DNA from: Bemisia tabaci | Taxonomy: Eukaryota; Arthropoda; Insecta; Hemiptera; Aleyrodidae | Length of the DNA stretch: 64,000 nucleotides | Reading direction: 5' to 3' | Assembly (NCBI RefSeq): GCF_918797505.1 | Contig: NC_092801.1 | Coordinates: 23,622,116-23,686,115, forward strand | Shown: positions 47,801 through 56,379 of the stretch, one piece after another | Layout: the number at the start of each line of letters is the position of its first letter | How positions within the stretch are numbered: the first letter of the stretch is position 1 | Notes under the pieces: model-generated | The model's input: the letters and a program-made list of their open reading frames with translations, nothing else | Told to the model about the DNA's origin: nothing | Databases searched by the model: none | Program-made: the position numbers and the translations under genes

Positions 47801-50169
47801 AGCACTCACTTACCAATTTTAACAAAGAAATCCAACGTAATAAAGGCGTGATTTTTCAGAGAGAAAACATCGCATTCGAAACTGCACTCGAATGCGATAT
47901 TTTCTCTCTAAAAAAACCAAGCCTTTATTACGTTGAATTTCTTAGTTAAAATTGGTAAGTGAGCGCTTTAGTCTCCTGACAACAGAATTACGATCTCAAA
48001 TTTGGAGAAGAATGACGAGTAGCTGAAAAAATGGAACCAACTGATGCGATATATCGCATGCCGTTCTGACACAAAATATGGCGTCCATCGAATCACCTTA
48101 ATGTATTCCTTCCTTGTCCAATCTTTTAATTTCGTGTACTACCCTTTTGTGACCAGTACTTCTTAATTTTTTTAAATTATGTACTACACTATTTTGATCT
48201 CTCCTCTAAGGTGTTAATGACCCACCAGATGTTAAAAGCACCTTTAAATATACGTATCCACCAACCAACCTTCCATACATACAAGTCGCTTTTACAGCGC
48301 GCTCGGGTGCTCTGTGACACTTAATCGCCATTCTTGTCAATCGATCCCGTTATCAGGTAAACGGCATCTTGTAATTTCGTCTTGTATTTTCGTCGTGAGT
48401 CTCTTACCACATGTGATATAAAGGACGCTATTCAAAATTGGCGTTTTTGGCTCCCTCAGAGAAGTGTGCCATATTTTGAGAGCTGATGGAGAATCATCTG
48501 ATATGAACCTAATTTGAGGAAGCGGCTCAGTTTTTCGGTAAAAAAAAAAGACCGAGATGGTAATTGGGCACGAAATATGATGAGGTCATGCAAAAAAGGC
48601 CTCGAGAAGTAAACAAAAAAAAGGTAAGAATGTAGCGGCTTAGATGGGCTCATTCTGCGTCATTAGGCGTGACATAAACCAAGTAGTGACTACAGAGACT
48701 ATCATAGTCAAAGATCGGCTGAATCACAACCTTAAAAAATGGAATCACGCGGTCTTGGTGACGTTGTGCACCCTGTTTCGCTCAACACTTTTAGACGCAC
48801 ACACTTGACACAATGGTACTTATATGTCATAGGTTTTTGCTGGAGCTCAAGAACCTAGCGGATTATCCTTATTCTATGACGCAAGCGACTGACGTTTGAG
48901 CTAATTTTGATAAACACCGTTAAACGATGGCACATAAGGTGATTTCGGGGCAAAAAGTGCCGGGAAAAGTCAGAGGTAACCCCACTCAGGGTCTCTGGAT
49001 GTCTGTAACTCCGGCGTTTTTTGACGATAAAATGTCTAAGTTCAACGGAAACAATTGGTTTTAGCCCGTCATGGAATTCTCCCATAAAGTGATGTACTGC
49101 TCTACGCTCCGCTAAGGAACAACGCCGTATGAGCCTTCGGACGTTGCCATATTTCCTTCAAGAAAAGCCAAATTTACTGAGAAAATTGTCAATATTTTCC
49201 CTCAATTTTTTCAGTTAATTTTGTTCACAATTCAATCTAAAATATCTGAAAATTCCAGGGAAAAATATGCAAAACTTTCCTCAAAAATACATGTTTTATT
49301 CGGGGAAATGTGGCAACTCTTGAATGTTCATACGGCGTTTTACCTCAGCATGGCAGTGCTGTTATCATGACCCTGGACGCCAAAAATGACCATCTTTTAG
49401 GACTTTTTGAGCTCAGTTTCATTTTCTAATCAGAGCGCAAGACAGTACTTCCGTGCTAAGCAAAAACGTCGTATGAACCTTTAGGCGTTGCCAAATTTCC
49501 TTTCATAAAACGCGAGTTTTCTGGTAAACTTATGAATATATCCCTCTCAATTTTTTAGATAATTTTGTTTGCAATTTCACTTAAAGATTCTGAAACTTTA
49601 AAGGAAACATATTCATAACTTTCCTCAAAAATAAACATTTTATCGATGTAAATTTGGCAACTCTCGAATGTTCATACCGCGTTCTTTCTCAGCACGGCAG
49701 AACTCCTGTCAAACTAGTCGTCCCGTTGTACGGTAAACATTTTTCGGTAATATCTCCTCCCCGGAAACCTCAGCAGAAAGCTGGAGCCGAGATTATTAGA
49801 CCCCTGTAATCCCATTGCTAAAATATGGCAGTTTTCTGAATTTTGGCAACCACGGTATTTTTTCCCATGTAAATTTCGAAAACTAGACGCGCCCGCTTTT
49901 TAAGTAAAAAACATGTAATTGCACTCGCGTTATTGCTAAAATATGGCAGTTTTCTGAATTTTGGCAACCATGGTATTTTTTCCCGTTTAAATTTCGAAAA
50001 CTAGACGCGACAGCTTTTTAAGTAAAAAATATGTAATTGCACTCGCGTTATTGCTAAAATATGGCAGTTTTCTGAATTTTGGCAACCATGGCATTTTTTC
50101 CCTTTTAAATTTCGGAAACTAGACGCGACAGCTTTTTAAGTAAAAAATATGTAATTGCACTCGCGTTTT

Positions 50170-50202
<33 letters not shown>

Positions 50203-52247
50203 TTTTTAAAGTTTTAACATGACGACTGTTCACGATCGTCACACCCTCTTACCAGTCATACCAGTTACCACTCGTATTTTGCACTGTGACGTAATTAGAC
50301 ATGCAAAAGAAAACAAAAGACCATTGTTGTCACGTCAGATGTGCAACACCTCCCTCCCCGTCCCCTCCAGAGGATTGTGGCTGAAGTCGAAGGAAATTTC
50401 AGGCAACTCACCCAAATTACGGGAAGTTGTAAGATAATAACGCGGATTCCAACCCTCAACCTTCACCCGCAGTAGCGAGGCGTGAATGATCTATTATCGA
50501 TATTTCCCTATTTGAATCTGTGGTAAAGAATCGATTAGTATAAGGTGTTCATTGCGAACACCTTATTTATCGATCTTTTTCCATAGGTCTAAATGGCAGA
50601 TCAAGCAATATATCGCAAAGCACGCCACGCCACTGGTCACCCGTCCGCTAAATTATCGCGTCAGTGATCTATCCCAGCATGTTTCGCCTTCATTTAAAGC
50701 GGTTTACTTAAAGCGCTCGCGCGTGTCTGAATAGTGGTATATGCGCCGTAGTAGGGTATGGATTCGATTGACGTGAATCCATCGAAAAATGAAAACGTGA
50801 ATCGATGGACACCGATTCGATCGACAAATTATTAAAAAAAAACCGGTGTCGATTCGATCGACATGAATCGATCGCCAAATGAAAACGTGAATCGATCGAC
50901 AGTTAATTTAAAAACACCCGTGTCGATTCGATCGACATGAATGGATCAAAAAATGAAAACGTGAATCGATCGACGTGAATCAATTGACACTGATTCCGTC
51001 GACAAAATTCGATCGATTCACGGGTTTGTCGAACGATTCACTGATATCGATCGAACCGACACGGGTGTTTTTAAGTTAACTGTCGATCGATTCACGTTTT
51101 CATTTGTCGATCCATTAATGTCGATCGAATCGGCACGGGTGTTTTTAAATTAACTGTCGATCGAATCAGTGTCGATTGATTCATGTCGATCGATTCACGT
51201 TTTCATTTGTCGATCGATTCATGTCGCTCGAATCGACACCGGTTTTTTAATAATTTGTCGATCGAATCGGTGTCCATCGATTCATTTTTCTATCGATTCA
51301 TGTCGATCGAATCCATACCCTCCTACGCCGTAGCGTGAATGCAACCGTCCATTTTCAGATATATCCTGGCCGGGATACAGGAGCCTTAATGTATACTTAG
51401 AGCCCTTTTAATGATATGACTTTAAATTTCAGCTCATCCAAAGGTCAAGGTTTTCATCACACACGGCGGTCTCCAAAGTTTCCAGGAAGCAGTCCACTTT
51501 GGGGTTCCTCTGATCGGCATACCATGGTTCGCAGACCAGGAAATGACGGTGCAAAAAATCATCGATGCTGGTGTGGGAGTGAAACTGGAACATTCCACCC
51601 TTACCTCTTATGAAAGCATCAGAGATGTTGTGCATGGATTCTTGGCTGACGAAAAGTGAGTTTTGTTATCAACTGAAACCCCTACAGAAATTATTATACG
51701 CACGTTGACATATAAAAACTAAGCACACTCATACACACATTATTATACTTTTCATTCTTACAAAAATACTAAAAAAAAATCTGGCGTACCCGGTTGGGGG
51801 TATTTATTCGATAGAAATCTATCAGCTATGCTTTACTCACGTGGATAAACTTATTTAAGCACTCGTAAGTGTGTCAAAATGACATTGCCATGATGATGAA
51901 TGCACAATAATCCCGCCTTGGCTCCAAAAACGATTGATTCGCAAAAAAAAAAAAAAAAAAAAAAAACTATACGCGAGCTTTGTTGAATAATTTTTTTCAT
52001 AGCGCAGTTAATTTCATAAAAATTCTTTTATCAGGAAGCTTCTGATTGCCAAGATTTCCAGGTGGATTTCCAGGTAACTCGAGGGAATATTCCATGATAA
52101 TCAGGAAATGCCGCCAAATGACGTCACTTGGTGGTGAATTTAAAAAAAAAATTACAAAAAAGACCGTGAGATCAGCTCTTCAAGCACTTTCAGATGAAGC
52201 AATAAAAAATGTGCATGCAAATTTTCCATTGTTTGATTAAATTTGAT

Positions 52248-52296
<49 letters not shown>

Positions 52297-52754
52297 AAAT
52301 TTGACGATCTTCGGAATTAAATTCGCATTTTCTCACTTTTAAATCTATTTATTTATCAATTTTTCATGTCAAAAAATAAGTATAAAGAATACTGTAAAAT
52401 CAGCTCTTTATAAGCACTTCCAGATATATCCGCTTCCAATAAAAAATTTGCATGCAAATTCTCCATTTCCAATTTGTAAAACTATCTCATGCATTGAATT
52501 TTGTTTTCTTCAGCTATGCTACGTTCTCAAGGAACATGGAGCTATTGTCGGGAAGGAGCAAAGGTCTAACGGCAAAGGCGAGCGACACCGCAACTTTCTG
52601 GGTCGAATACGTCACAAAGGTCGGCGGAGCATCTCACCTTCGACCATCCACAGCAGACGCAACTCTCATCGAGTATTTCTGTTTCGATATTTTCATCGTC
52701 GTTACAATACTCGCAGTCACAGCTATATATGGTGGTCCCAAAGTTTTCCCATAA
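29628..52754 (+). CDS. UGT: UDP-glycosyltransferase (UGT), seven-exon gene, 520 aa
   Basis: Exons 29628-29804, 30437-30642, 42324-42638, 44254-44422, 47378-47609, 51433-51655 and 52514-52754 join in phase (0,2,2,0,1,2) into 1563 nt, 520 residues plus TAA, the usual UGT length. UGTs transfer a sugar from a UDP-sugar to small lipophilic molecules at the ER membrane. Visible are a signal peptide (1-18), the N-terminal acceptor domain with GHQVT (47-51), LSPYTDRM in exon 3, the FSLGS loop in exon 5, the signature from FITHGG (374-379) to DQ (401-402), and a C-terminal membrane segment (about 496-514). H377 is the UDP-binding His and D401-Q402 contact the sugar in the family. Sequons lie at N70 and N134. 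The position of the catalytic His (15 residues before G47) is Gln32, while the partner Asp fits D143. The lumenal tail is followed by only GGPKVFP, with no dilysine. The exon 2 start was chosen because it alone keeps phase 0. Confidence 0.94.
29805..30436 (+). other. UGT intron 1
   Basis: It holds a diverged dispersed repeat (29884-30098) also seen at 7315-7525, and an A-rich run near 30129-30165. No other coding signal is visible. Confidence 0.8.
30437..30642 (+). CDS. UGT: UGT exon 2
   Basis: Encodes residues 60-127 and two bases of codon 128. The acceptor GTACAG|GAA is in phase with exon 1; an alternative AG at 30421-30422 is out of phase. The donor AG|GTAAGT is strong. The segment holds the first sequon (N70-Y-S) and the variable acceptor-binding part of the N-terminal domain. 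Confidence 0.85.
32241..32405. mobile_element. M1 MITE
   Basis: 165 bp with CAGTGC and CCACTG ends; exact 8-bp flanks TTCATTTT on both sides. Confidence 0.9.
32580..32749. mobile_element. M1 MITE, diverged
   Basis: The core with ATCGATTGATCTGCC and the right end CCACTG are clear; the left arm is worn. Confidence 0.65.
33489..33749. mobile_element. Fold-back element with ATATCGACGGTGAAAC ends
   Basis: ATATCGACGGTGAAACTACC mirrors GGTAGTTTCACCGTCGATAT. Both arms carry ACCACGTATCTCG or its complement. A worn relative lies at 39917-40173. Confidence 0.8.
33899..34122. mobile_element. TA-flanked fold-back MITE
   Basis: CACTGGAAAAAAA mirrors TTTTTTTCCAGTG with TA on both sides, as in Tc1/mariner-type MITEs. 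Arms of about 90 bases carry TCTAGAGTCCAGACTCTT. Confidence 0.82.
34486..34625. mobile_element. M3 copy, right end missing
   Basis: CAGGGGCGGATCCAGCAATT and the AATCGAT core are present; the right end stops near AACAATGCTGG. Confidence 0.7.
35080..35684. mobile_element. M7 fold-back element in TTAA sites
   Basis: GGTGATTCGATGGACG at the left and CCGAATCACC at the right, each next to TTAA, the target of piggyBac-type transposons. An inner second right end at 35505-35523 and one unit of the dispersed 65-bp motif (35540-35640) lie inside. Confidence 0.75.
37549..37704. mobile_element. M7 right half
   Basis: GAGTGCTTTAGTCTCCTGA through TCGAATCACC next to TTAA; no left half is present nearby. 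Confidence 0.7.
38273..38455 (-). pseudogene. Fragment of a mariner-like transposase
   Basis: The minus frame reads YDIVQNHLNFQKVSACSIPN then LLIHAYKEKRMKALADIL; it resembles the mariner segment between the helix-turn-helix and first catalytic Asp (LGMRKVSA-x-W-VP-x-LL). A stop upstream and loss of everything else make it a relic. An inverted part-copy (CTTTTGATGAGCTAGGG) lies at 38175-38221. Confidence 0.45.
39309..39473. mobile_element. M1 MITE
   Basis: 165 bp; flanks ATTTTGGC exact on both sides. Confidence 0.9.
39742..39905. mobile_element. M1 MITE
   Basis: 164 bp; flanks ATGTTTAT exact on both sides; left end CGGTGG. Confidence 0.9.
39917..40173. mobile_element. Worn fold-back element related to 33489-33749
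   Basis: GTCCGCAACCACGTATTTCG is mirrored loosely by CGCAAACGAGATAAG and GCGGACTTACGCCGTCG. A further fragment lies at 40543-40598. Confidence 0.6.
41440..41968 (-). mobile_element. M5-related CATATGA-rich element, inverted copy
   Basis: Inverted relative to 20773-21285: GAACATTCTGTTCTTATA, ATATCGGACACGGTAG and the CATATGA words occur in reverse order. It ends at an M1 copy, as its partner does. Confidence 0.7.
41969..42127. mobile_element. M1 MITE
   Basis: Ends CAGTGG and CCACTG; flanks ATTTACGA and ATTTATGC agree at six of eight bases. Confidence 0.82.
42324..42638 (+). CDS. UGT: UGT exon 3
   Basis: Encodes residues 128-232 and part of 233. It begins after GAACAG and ends CAG|GTGAAT. It includes FDSVIVDANY with D143, the residue expected to pair with the catalytic His, then LSPYTDRM and a helix typical of UGTs. 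It is clearly richer in G and C than the surrounding intron, as expected for coding DNA. Confidence 0.94.
42639..44253 (+). other. UGT intron 3
   Basis: It contains a poly-T then poly-G run at 42717-42750 and a segment (43450-43540) related to repeats at 7500-7600 and 26740-26850. Nothing coding is visible in the rest. Confidence 0.7.
44254..44422 (+). CDS. UGT: UGT exon 4
   Basis: Encodes residues 233-289. The acceptor is TTTTCAG|G and the donor CAG|GTGATT, phase 0. It carries LLVASNSIYNYPRLYGPNVVEVG split around the usual 'seen as old ancestor' linker of UGTs, i.e. the end of the N-terminal domain leading to the VGPLHI strand. Confidence 0.94.
44650..44717. repeat. 68-bp near-perfect palindrome
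   Basis: Arms of 34 bases with one mismatch meet at GCATTGC/GCAATGC. Each arm is a copy of the dispersed motif with GCCTACAAACCTAAGGGG and GAAGTATCCCC. It lies in UGT intron 4, about 230 bases after exon 4. Confidence 0.9.
44858..45043. mobile_element. M2 copy, left end missing
   Basis: The right arm with CGGCGTTCTTCCCTAGCACG ends at CGGCAG; the left arm is gone. Confidence 0.68.
45616..45845. mobile_element. M2 fold-back MITE
   Basis: CTGCCGTGCTAAGGAAGAAC mirrors TTCTTCCTTAGCACGACAG. A worn, related stretch precedes it at 45402-45600. Confidence 0.8.
45975..46142. mobile_element. M1 MITE, subtype with CGACTATCGATATT
   Basis: Flanks TTCAGAAT on both sides. The left arm belongs to a subtype with GATAATCGACTATCGAT rather than the perfect mirror. 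Confidence 0.82.
46346..46502. mobile_element. M3 fold-back element
   Basis: CAGGGGCGGATTCAGCAATT mirrors TTTGCTGGATCCGC, with the AATCGAT core. Confidence 0.78.
46729..46770. mobile_element. M9 end fragment
   Basis: GAGGGGCTTAGAGGACAAGG followed by GTAAGTGCAATTTTTG only. Confidence 0.6.
47378..47609 (+). CDS. UGT: UGT exon 5 (start of UDP-sugar domain)
   Basis: Encodes residues 290-366 and one base of 367. The acceptor is TTTGCAG|AGC and the donor CTCG|GTGAGC. It contains FLDGAEMGVIYFSLGS and RVLWKWESD, the conserved start of the C-terminal Rossmann-like domain, and ends inside QKWIQQQSVLA. Confidence 0.95.
47672..48097. mobile_element. M7 fold-back element in TTAA
   Basis: GGTGATTCGATGGACGCCAT mirrors ATGGCGTCCATCGAATCACC, with TTAA at 47668-47671 and 48098-48101. 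Arms of about 200 bases meet at TCGCATTCGA. It starts about 60 bases after UGT exon 5. Confidence 0.88.
49097..49356. mobile_element. M2 fold-back MITE
   Basis: The right arm ends CAGCATGGCAG; the left arm has CCGCTAAGGAACAACGCCG. Confidence 0.75.
49448..49700. mobile_element. M2 fold-back MITE
   Basis: CTTCCGTGCTAAGCAAAAAC mirrors TTCTTTCTCAGCACGGCAG. Confidence 0.78.
49813..50200 (+). repeat. Three tandem ~118-bp units and a poly-T run
   Basis: Each unit has ATTGCTAAAATATGGCAG, TTTTGGCAACCA and TGTAATTGCACTCGCG. About 28 T follow the last unit. Confidence 0.88.
50470..50635. mobile_element. M1 MITE, GCGAGGCGTGAATGATC subtype
   Basis: Ends CAGTAG and CCACTG; flanks TTCACCCG and GTCACCCG agree at seven of eight bases. 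Confidence 0.82.
50752..51325. mobile_element. 574-bp palindrome built of CGATCGAC words
   Basis: TAGGGTATGGATTCGAT at the left is mirrored by ATCGAATCCATACCC at the right, and CGCCGTAG flanks both sides (50744-50751, 51326-51333). Inside, ATCGATCGAC and GAATCGATCGAC recur in opposite orientation in the two halves. It is in UGT intron 5, about 110 bases before exon 6. Confidence 0.85.
51433..51655 (+). CDS. UGT: UGT exon 6 (UGT signature)
   Basis: Encodes residues 367 (completed) to 440 and two bases of 441. The acceptor is AATTTCAG|CT and the donor GAAAA|GTGAG. It carries HPKVKVFITHGG and ends the signature with PLIGIPWFADQ; the residue after the second Pro is Trp398, where Phe or Leu is common. 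Confidence 0.95.
52252..52294. repeat. Poly-T run in UGT intron 6
   Basis: About 40 T in a row, about 220 bases before the exon 7 acceptor. Confidence 0.85.
52514..52754 (+). CDS. UGT: UGT exon 7 (C-terminal membrane anchor)
   Basis: Encodes residues 441-520 and the TAA stop at 52752-52754. The acceptor is TTCTTCAG|C. It includes DTATFWVEYV and GASHLRP, conserved near the UGT C-terminus, then a membrane segment and a very short tail ending GGPKVFP. Only about 30 bases separate the stop from an inserted M2 element. Confidence 0.92.
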
Positions 52755-52879
52755 ATGATGGTGAAATTTGAGTGATTGTTGTATTCTGCCGTGCTGAGGA
52801 TGAACGTCGTATGAACATTCGAGAGTTGCCAAATTTCCTTCGATGAAATTTTCACTTTTTAGGAATGTTATTAATATTT

Positions 52880-53797
52880 GGACCGCGCAAAGACATAAAG
52901 ACGGAGTGCTCGTATCTAAAAGCACGGGGAAGAAGTGAAGCCATTCCGGTGATGTAAATCCATGCGCGGGAAACGATTTGATATGAACTTGTCCTCTTCA
53001 TTTTTCCATATTTCTTCTTCGAATCTCATTGAAAATGCCTAAAACGAACCGATAAGTAAAGTTGGGATTTTGAATTTTAATAATAAACCTATTTTGGCGT
53101 GGTAACAAGGAGGAATCTTACAGGAATCTCAGATTAAGTTGCTGTGAATCCATGCGCGGGAATTGAAACTTGATTTGAATTTGTCCTCTTGATTTTTCTA
53201 CATTTCTTCTTCTAATCTCGTTTTATTTGCCTGAAACGAATAAATAAATAAAGTTGGGATTTTGAATTTTAATAATAAACCTATTTTGGCTTGGTAAAAA
53301 GGAGGAATCTTACAGGAATCTCAGATTAAGTTGCTGTGAATCCATGCGCAGGAATTGAAACTTGATTTGAACTTATCCTCTTCATTTTTCCATATTTCCT
53401 CTTCGAATCTCATTTTAAATGCCTAAAACGAACCGATAAATAAATTTGGGATTTTGAATTTTTATAATAAACCTAATTCGGATTGGTAACAAGGAGGAAT
53501 CTTGCAGGGATCTCAGATTAAGTTGCTGTGAATCCATGCGCGGGAATTGAAACTTGATTTGAATTTTTCCTCTTGATTTTTCTACATTTCTTCTTCTGAT
53601 CTCGTTTTATTTGCCTGAAACGAACAAATAAATAAAGTTAGGATTTTGAATTTTTGTAATAAACCTTTTTTGGCTTGGTAACAAGGAGGAATCTAACAGG
53701 AATCTCAGATAAAGTTAGTTTTTCTGCTACTCTAACCAAAAGGAGAGCTGGCTTCATTTTCTTCTTCTAGCGCTCCGTCTTTATGTCTTTGGGACCG
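52880..53797. mobile_element. Element with AAAGACATAAAGACGGAG ends and internal satellite
   Basis: GCAAAGACATAAAGACGGAG at the left mirrors CTCCGTCTTTATGTCTTTG at the right. Between them lie the tandem units at 52945-53750. Confidence 0.72.
52945..53750 (+). repeat. Four tandem ~188-bp units
   Basis: Each has GTGAATCCATGCGCGGGAA, TTCTTCTTCTAATCTCG-like words, GGGATTTTGAATTTT, AATAAACC and GGAGGAATCTTACAGGAATC. Every unit carries AATAAA (for example 53082-53087). Confidence 0.88.
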
Positions 53798-53806
53798 CTT
53801 TAACCA

Positions 53807-54031
53807 GGAAGAAACCAAGCCACATCAGCTATTGCCAAATTTAACTGAGCAATTTAATTTTTTACACGAAAACGGTTGTGCGGATTTTCGTGCTAATTTC
53901 AGTGAGTTTTCTCCAAAGTACGAAGCAAATTCCTTAAAATTTTCAACGAAGTCCGCACCAGTGTTCTCTCGTAAAACATTAAAGTGCCCAGTTTTTGGCA
54001 ATGGTTGGTGTGGCTTGGTTCCTTTCTGTTA
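53807..54031. mobile_element. Small fold-back element with AAGCCACATCAGC ends
   Basis: CAGGAAGAAACCAAGCCACA is mirrored loosely by TGTGGCTTGGTTCCTTTCTG. A relative of its left arm lies at 61067-61140. Confidence 0.65.
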
Positions 54032-54203
54032 AACGTGGTCCATTTTTTCTGAAATTCTCAATAACTCTACGTGAAATTGCGAACAAAATTAGCTGAAAAT
54101 TGGAAGGAAAATATGCAAGAGTGTACCAGGGAATTCGTGTTTTATCAAAGGTGATTTGGCTACGCCTAAAGGTTCATACGATGTTTTTCCTTAGCACAGC
54201 AGT

Positions 54204-55572
54204 ATCACGGAGGATATTACGATCAAAAGTTCTGTGCACCAGAAATTTAAAAAAGAATCCTTACATGAAGGATGGACTCTATTAAGAACAACGAATCTGA
54301 TTCCTCCTTTTTGTTGAATTTCACCCTTGTTAAATCGAGTTTTATACATGGAGCCACATATTTTCTCCAGCGGTCGATAAATTGGTTTGTTGAGTCAGAT
54401 TGATTCAGACAGACTTAAACTGAGACTTACTAACTTTTACGCTTCACTATCAGAAAACTCCATTTAATGGGTGAACTGCCATGAGTCATAGTGTTCGTAT
54501 AAGTGATCTCATTTTTTGACAATTAGAACTGTAGACGCACAAAAAAATTCGTAATGTGGCCTGTTTTAGGGCCTCATTTTATCTTTTCAGTGATTTTCTG
54601 AGATGACGTAATAGACTAGACGAAGATAGTAGTTACATTTCTTTGAAGATTGGAGCGTTGGAATTGAGGATTAGCCTTTATATATTAATTTTCTTTTTTA
54701 AAAAAAAATGAAAAAAAAGAAAAAAAGAAAAAAAGAAAAAAAAGTAGAGATACGTACATGCGATTAACTATTTGAAGTCGAGACTAATATCTTAAAACGC
54801 TTGATATAGGATTTTAAGTTTCTCTTCTTTTGTTTTTGCACGGATTTATGTTTTGTACCTCTAATAAACGATAGACTTTTTTACCCAGTTGTTTTTCTTT
54901 CAAGAGTAGAACGCACGGCAATCCTTCCGAAAAAATGTTTTTATTTTTTATTGGTTATTTAATTAATACACGCATTAAGCTGTACCTATTTTTTTTTTTT
55001 TTTTTAGATTGTGTATGAATATAAAGCAAATACTGTATTCACGCGGTGTATAACAATACCGTGTTACCGCAGCGCCGGTAGCACGGTATTCGTGCTGTTA
55101 CATCAAAGTGTAGGGTTTGTTGCCTGTCTACTAATTGAAGGGGCTCCTCTTGTTGAAACATGTTGGAATAAAATTGGCAAACGTTGCGATTTATTGTACT
55201 GCAAATGAGATACCTTTTGTCCAACAGATGGAACTCACTTTATTGCTCCTGCCGCATGAACATTCTTTTTAGGGGATATCCCCTAAAATTGTGGTACGAC
55301 CCCACTTTGTTGGATGATTGATAATGATAGAACCGCGACTCGAGTCGACAGTACCTCAACATTTGGGTTAGTGACCTAATTTTATGGGGAACAATCATAA
55401 TTAATTGGAAATGCGCAAATCATCCTACAACACAACCCCTACTTATTTATTTCCGTGCCCTCATGGGTTTGTAAAAATGAAACTTCAAGTTCAAAAATCG
55501 AAAAAATGAAAATTTTGCGATATTCCCAGGAACTCGCTTACATCTCGAATCTCAACACAGGTGATCTTACTT
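54204..55572. other. Spacer, no gene seen
   Basis: AT-rich, with A-rich runs at 54700-54745. A short hairpin CACGGTATTGTTATACACC/GTGTATAACAATACCGTG region at 55040-55085 is the only structure seen. Confidence 0.5.
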
Positions 55573-55650
55573 CGGACGTATTTATGCTAAAAACAACTAA
55601 GTTGCACGTAAACCTTATGCACATAGTTCCTTTTAGCATAAATACGTCCA
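55573..55650. mobile_element. M5 fold-back MITE (short)
   Basis: CGGACGTATTTATGCTAAAA mirrors TTTTAGCATAAATACGTCC around a very small loop. Confidence 0.78.
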
Positions 55651-55982
55651 TTTTTTGGGGACCGGACTATGTTTTGTGCCCATCTTCGCTCCCCGAGGAA
55701 CGAGCAGTGATAAACCGAAACATCTCAGGGGAAACGCAAAATCTTCGAATTCAAGCATTCGACGAGTCGTTTTCTCGGGGCCGGCACACAAATAAAGGTT
55801 CCGAGGAATGTAATTGAAGGGAACTTTCTCATTCATCAGTTATTGCGTAGTACACACACAAACATTGATCAAAATACATTTATGCCGTTTAATACGGTCA
55901 CCAAGAGTCACGTTTCTTCGTCCGACATCAACGAAGGTAACTTATTTCTTCAAGAATTACAGAGAGATTGATGTTTTTCAAA

Positions 55983-56260
55983 GCAGCGGGTCGATTATTG
56001 AAAGTGATAGACAAAGCTATAGACAAAGAAGACAAAAGGGATTTGGAGGGATCCTATTGGTGGAAGCGGGAGGTTGCAATGGACAAAGGACGTGGGTGAT
56101 AGACTAACTAACGGCAACCCACGAGAGACCCGATAGTTAGTTCATCATTTTCTCCCTTAGTCTATAAGAGCCACCTGTTTCCACCTATAGGATCGCTTCG
56201 TACTCTCTATGTCTTCTTTATCTATAGCTTTGTCTATCAATTTCAATTATCAGCCCGCAG
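55983..56260. mobile_element. M10 element
   Basis: GATAGACAAAGCTATAGACA is mirrored by TCTATAGCTTTGTCTATC. The centre has ACTAACTAACGGCAACCCAC and TAGTTAGTTCATCA. The second copy is at 60262. Confidence 0.78.
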
Positions 56261-56379
56261 TAGAGGATACCATGATTATCATGATTTTTTTGGTTCAGTA
56301 TGTGACAAAGTAGACGACAATGACGAGGCGCGAATGATCGGGTATCGATATTTTTTCAAGCTGTGCGGTAAAAGAATTG

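Larger units (their letters stand above)
52786..54202. mobile_element. M2 element split by a composite insertion
   Basis: The left part CTGCCGTGCTGAGGATGAAC (52786-52879) and the right part ending TTCCTTAGCACAGCAG (54046-54202) fit one M2 element. About 1.15 kb of other repeats separates them. Confidence 0.6.

Noticed and set aside
49813..50166. CRISPR-like regular repeats
   Set aside because: The 118-bp units are contiguous with no unique spacers; this is a satellite. No CRISPR array or cas gene is visible in the window.
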